From: Mycobacterium sp. OAS707
GTDB taxonomy: Bacteria > Actinomycetota > Actinomycetes > Mycobacteriales > Mycobacteriaceae
Length of the DNA: 64,000 nt
NCBI RefSeq assembly: GCF_014873705.1
Contig: NZ_JADBDS010000003.1
Coordinates: 930,001-994,000 of the forward strand
Reading direction: 5' to 3'
In this document: positions 63,673 through 64,000 of the stretch, in pieces
Layout: each line of letters opens with the position of its first letter
How positions within the stretch are numbered: the first letter of the stretch is position 1
Notes under the pieces: generated by a model
The model's database searches: none
What the model was told of the DNA's origin: nothing
The model's input: only the letters and a program-made list of their open reading frames with translations
Made by a program: the position numbers and the translations under genes

Positions 63673-64000
63673 CGGCCGAAACACCACCCAGCGCATCGCG
63701 CTGTACATGTAGACCGCTTCGCAGGCACCCGCCGCGATCCGCGCGACGTGATACTCGACGCCGAGTGCCGTCAGCCCGCTGGAGACGCCGAGAATGAACG
63801 CCAGGTAGTTCACGACGACCACCGCCACGTACACCGCGAACTGCGGGCCGACCGCGCCATGCGATCTGAAGTTCAGTATGCGATTGAGTAGGTAGCTCAG
63901 CGTGAATGCGCCTGCATACGCCACTGTCACCGCGACGGCCAGTGGGACGCCTAGCCGGCCGTGTAGCGCGCTCAGGAGCACCAGATCGACTCCGAACGTG
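63661..64000 (-). CDS. GtrA-family membrane protein (5' end outside window)
   Basis: The frame is open to the right window edge; about 112 residues are seen. Hydrophobic helices (LAVAVTVAYAGAFTLSYLLNRILNF, FAVYVAVVVVNYLAFILGVS, IAAGACEAVYMYSAMRWVVF) and the LSYLLNRILNFRSHG motif identify the GtrA family, which flips or aids transfer of polyprenyl-linked sugars for wall arabinogalactan or similar polymers. The start codon is outside. Its 3' end overlaps the sigma-factor gene by 12 bp, tail to tail. Confidence 0.82.
   Translation of the reverse strand, partial: TFGVDLVLLSALHGRLGVPLAVAVTVAYAGAFTLSYLLNRILNFRSHGAVGPQFAVYVAVVVVNYLAFILGVSSGLTALGVEYHVARIAAGACEAVYMYSAMRWVVFRPSSR

Overview
The window looks like chromosomal DNA of a rapidly growing mycobacterium (Mycolicibacterium type). 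It has high GC, many GTG/TTG starts and -10 boxes placed so that transcripts would be leaderless. The gene content is typical: a 13E12-family HNH protein, a SigH-like sigma factor, a treS-mak pair and a PPOX/EF-G2 pair. The PPOX/EF-G2 and treS-mak pairs lie about 8-10 kb apart in the same relative orientation as Rv0120c-Rv0127 of M. tuberculosis. Most of that comparison is from memory, not from a search. No tRNA, rRNA, CRISPR array, insertion sequence or prophage was seen.

Layout. 1-14.5 kb: the end of glgX, two tandem acidic proteins, a TetR regulator, an SDR enzyme, a PAS-ANTAR regulator, a MarR-ABC exporter operon, a GT39-type membrane glycosyltransferase, a secreted glycosidase, then mak and treS. 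Together glgX, treS and mak connect trehalose, maltose-1-phosphate and glycogen. 14.7-26 kb: a small HTH protein, a secreted Pro/Ala-rich protein, a DUF2470 flavin-type protein, a PRPP-binding transferase, a complete four-gene ABC importer, a PPOX protein, EF-G2 and a HAD-like protein. 26-34.2 kb: a 13E12 HNH protein with an SOS-like box, a GNAT enzyme, an orphan histidine kinase, an orphan SigH-like factor, and a minus-strand cassette of lipoprotein, S53 peptidase, zinc-ribbon membrane protein and membrane protein. 34.3-36 kb: L-lactate permease.

36-42.7 kb is the most interesting region. It is a complete stressosome and partner-switching cassette (STAS, RsbR, RsbS, RsbT, RsbX, an RsbU-like phosphatase fused to a kinase domain, an RsbW-like kinase and an RsbV-like STAS protein). 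It contains no sigma factor and ends in an ANTAR (RNA-binding antiterminator) protein. Its only sizeable internal gap carries a 14-bp palindrome and a possible 19-residue cysteine-rich ORF whose stop overlaps the RsbW-like start.

42.6-47.7 kb: galK, galT and a DeoR regulator diverge from a sodium/solute symporter; two opposed TTGTTTG sites lie between them. 47.7-52.5 kb: small membrane and secreted proteins, a second lipoprotein whose last 31 residues match the first one exactly, a TetR regulator with a perfect palindrome, and an unknown gene with a truncated relative downstream of a DUF899 protein. 52.5-56.6 kb: a five-gene MoxR/DUF58/DUF4129 operon. 56.7-64 kb: an O-methyltransferase, a truncated crotonase, a coiled-coil protein, an esterase divergent from the potassium transporter Kup, a Lys/Asp-rich protein, a second SDR, a SigG/SigJ-type sigma factor with a SnoaL-like tail, and the end of a GtrA-family protein cut by the window edge.
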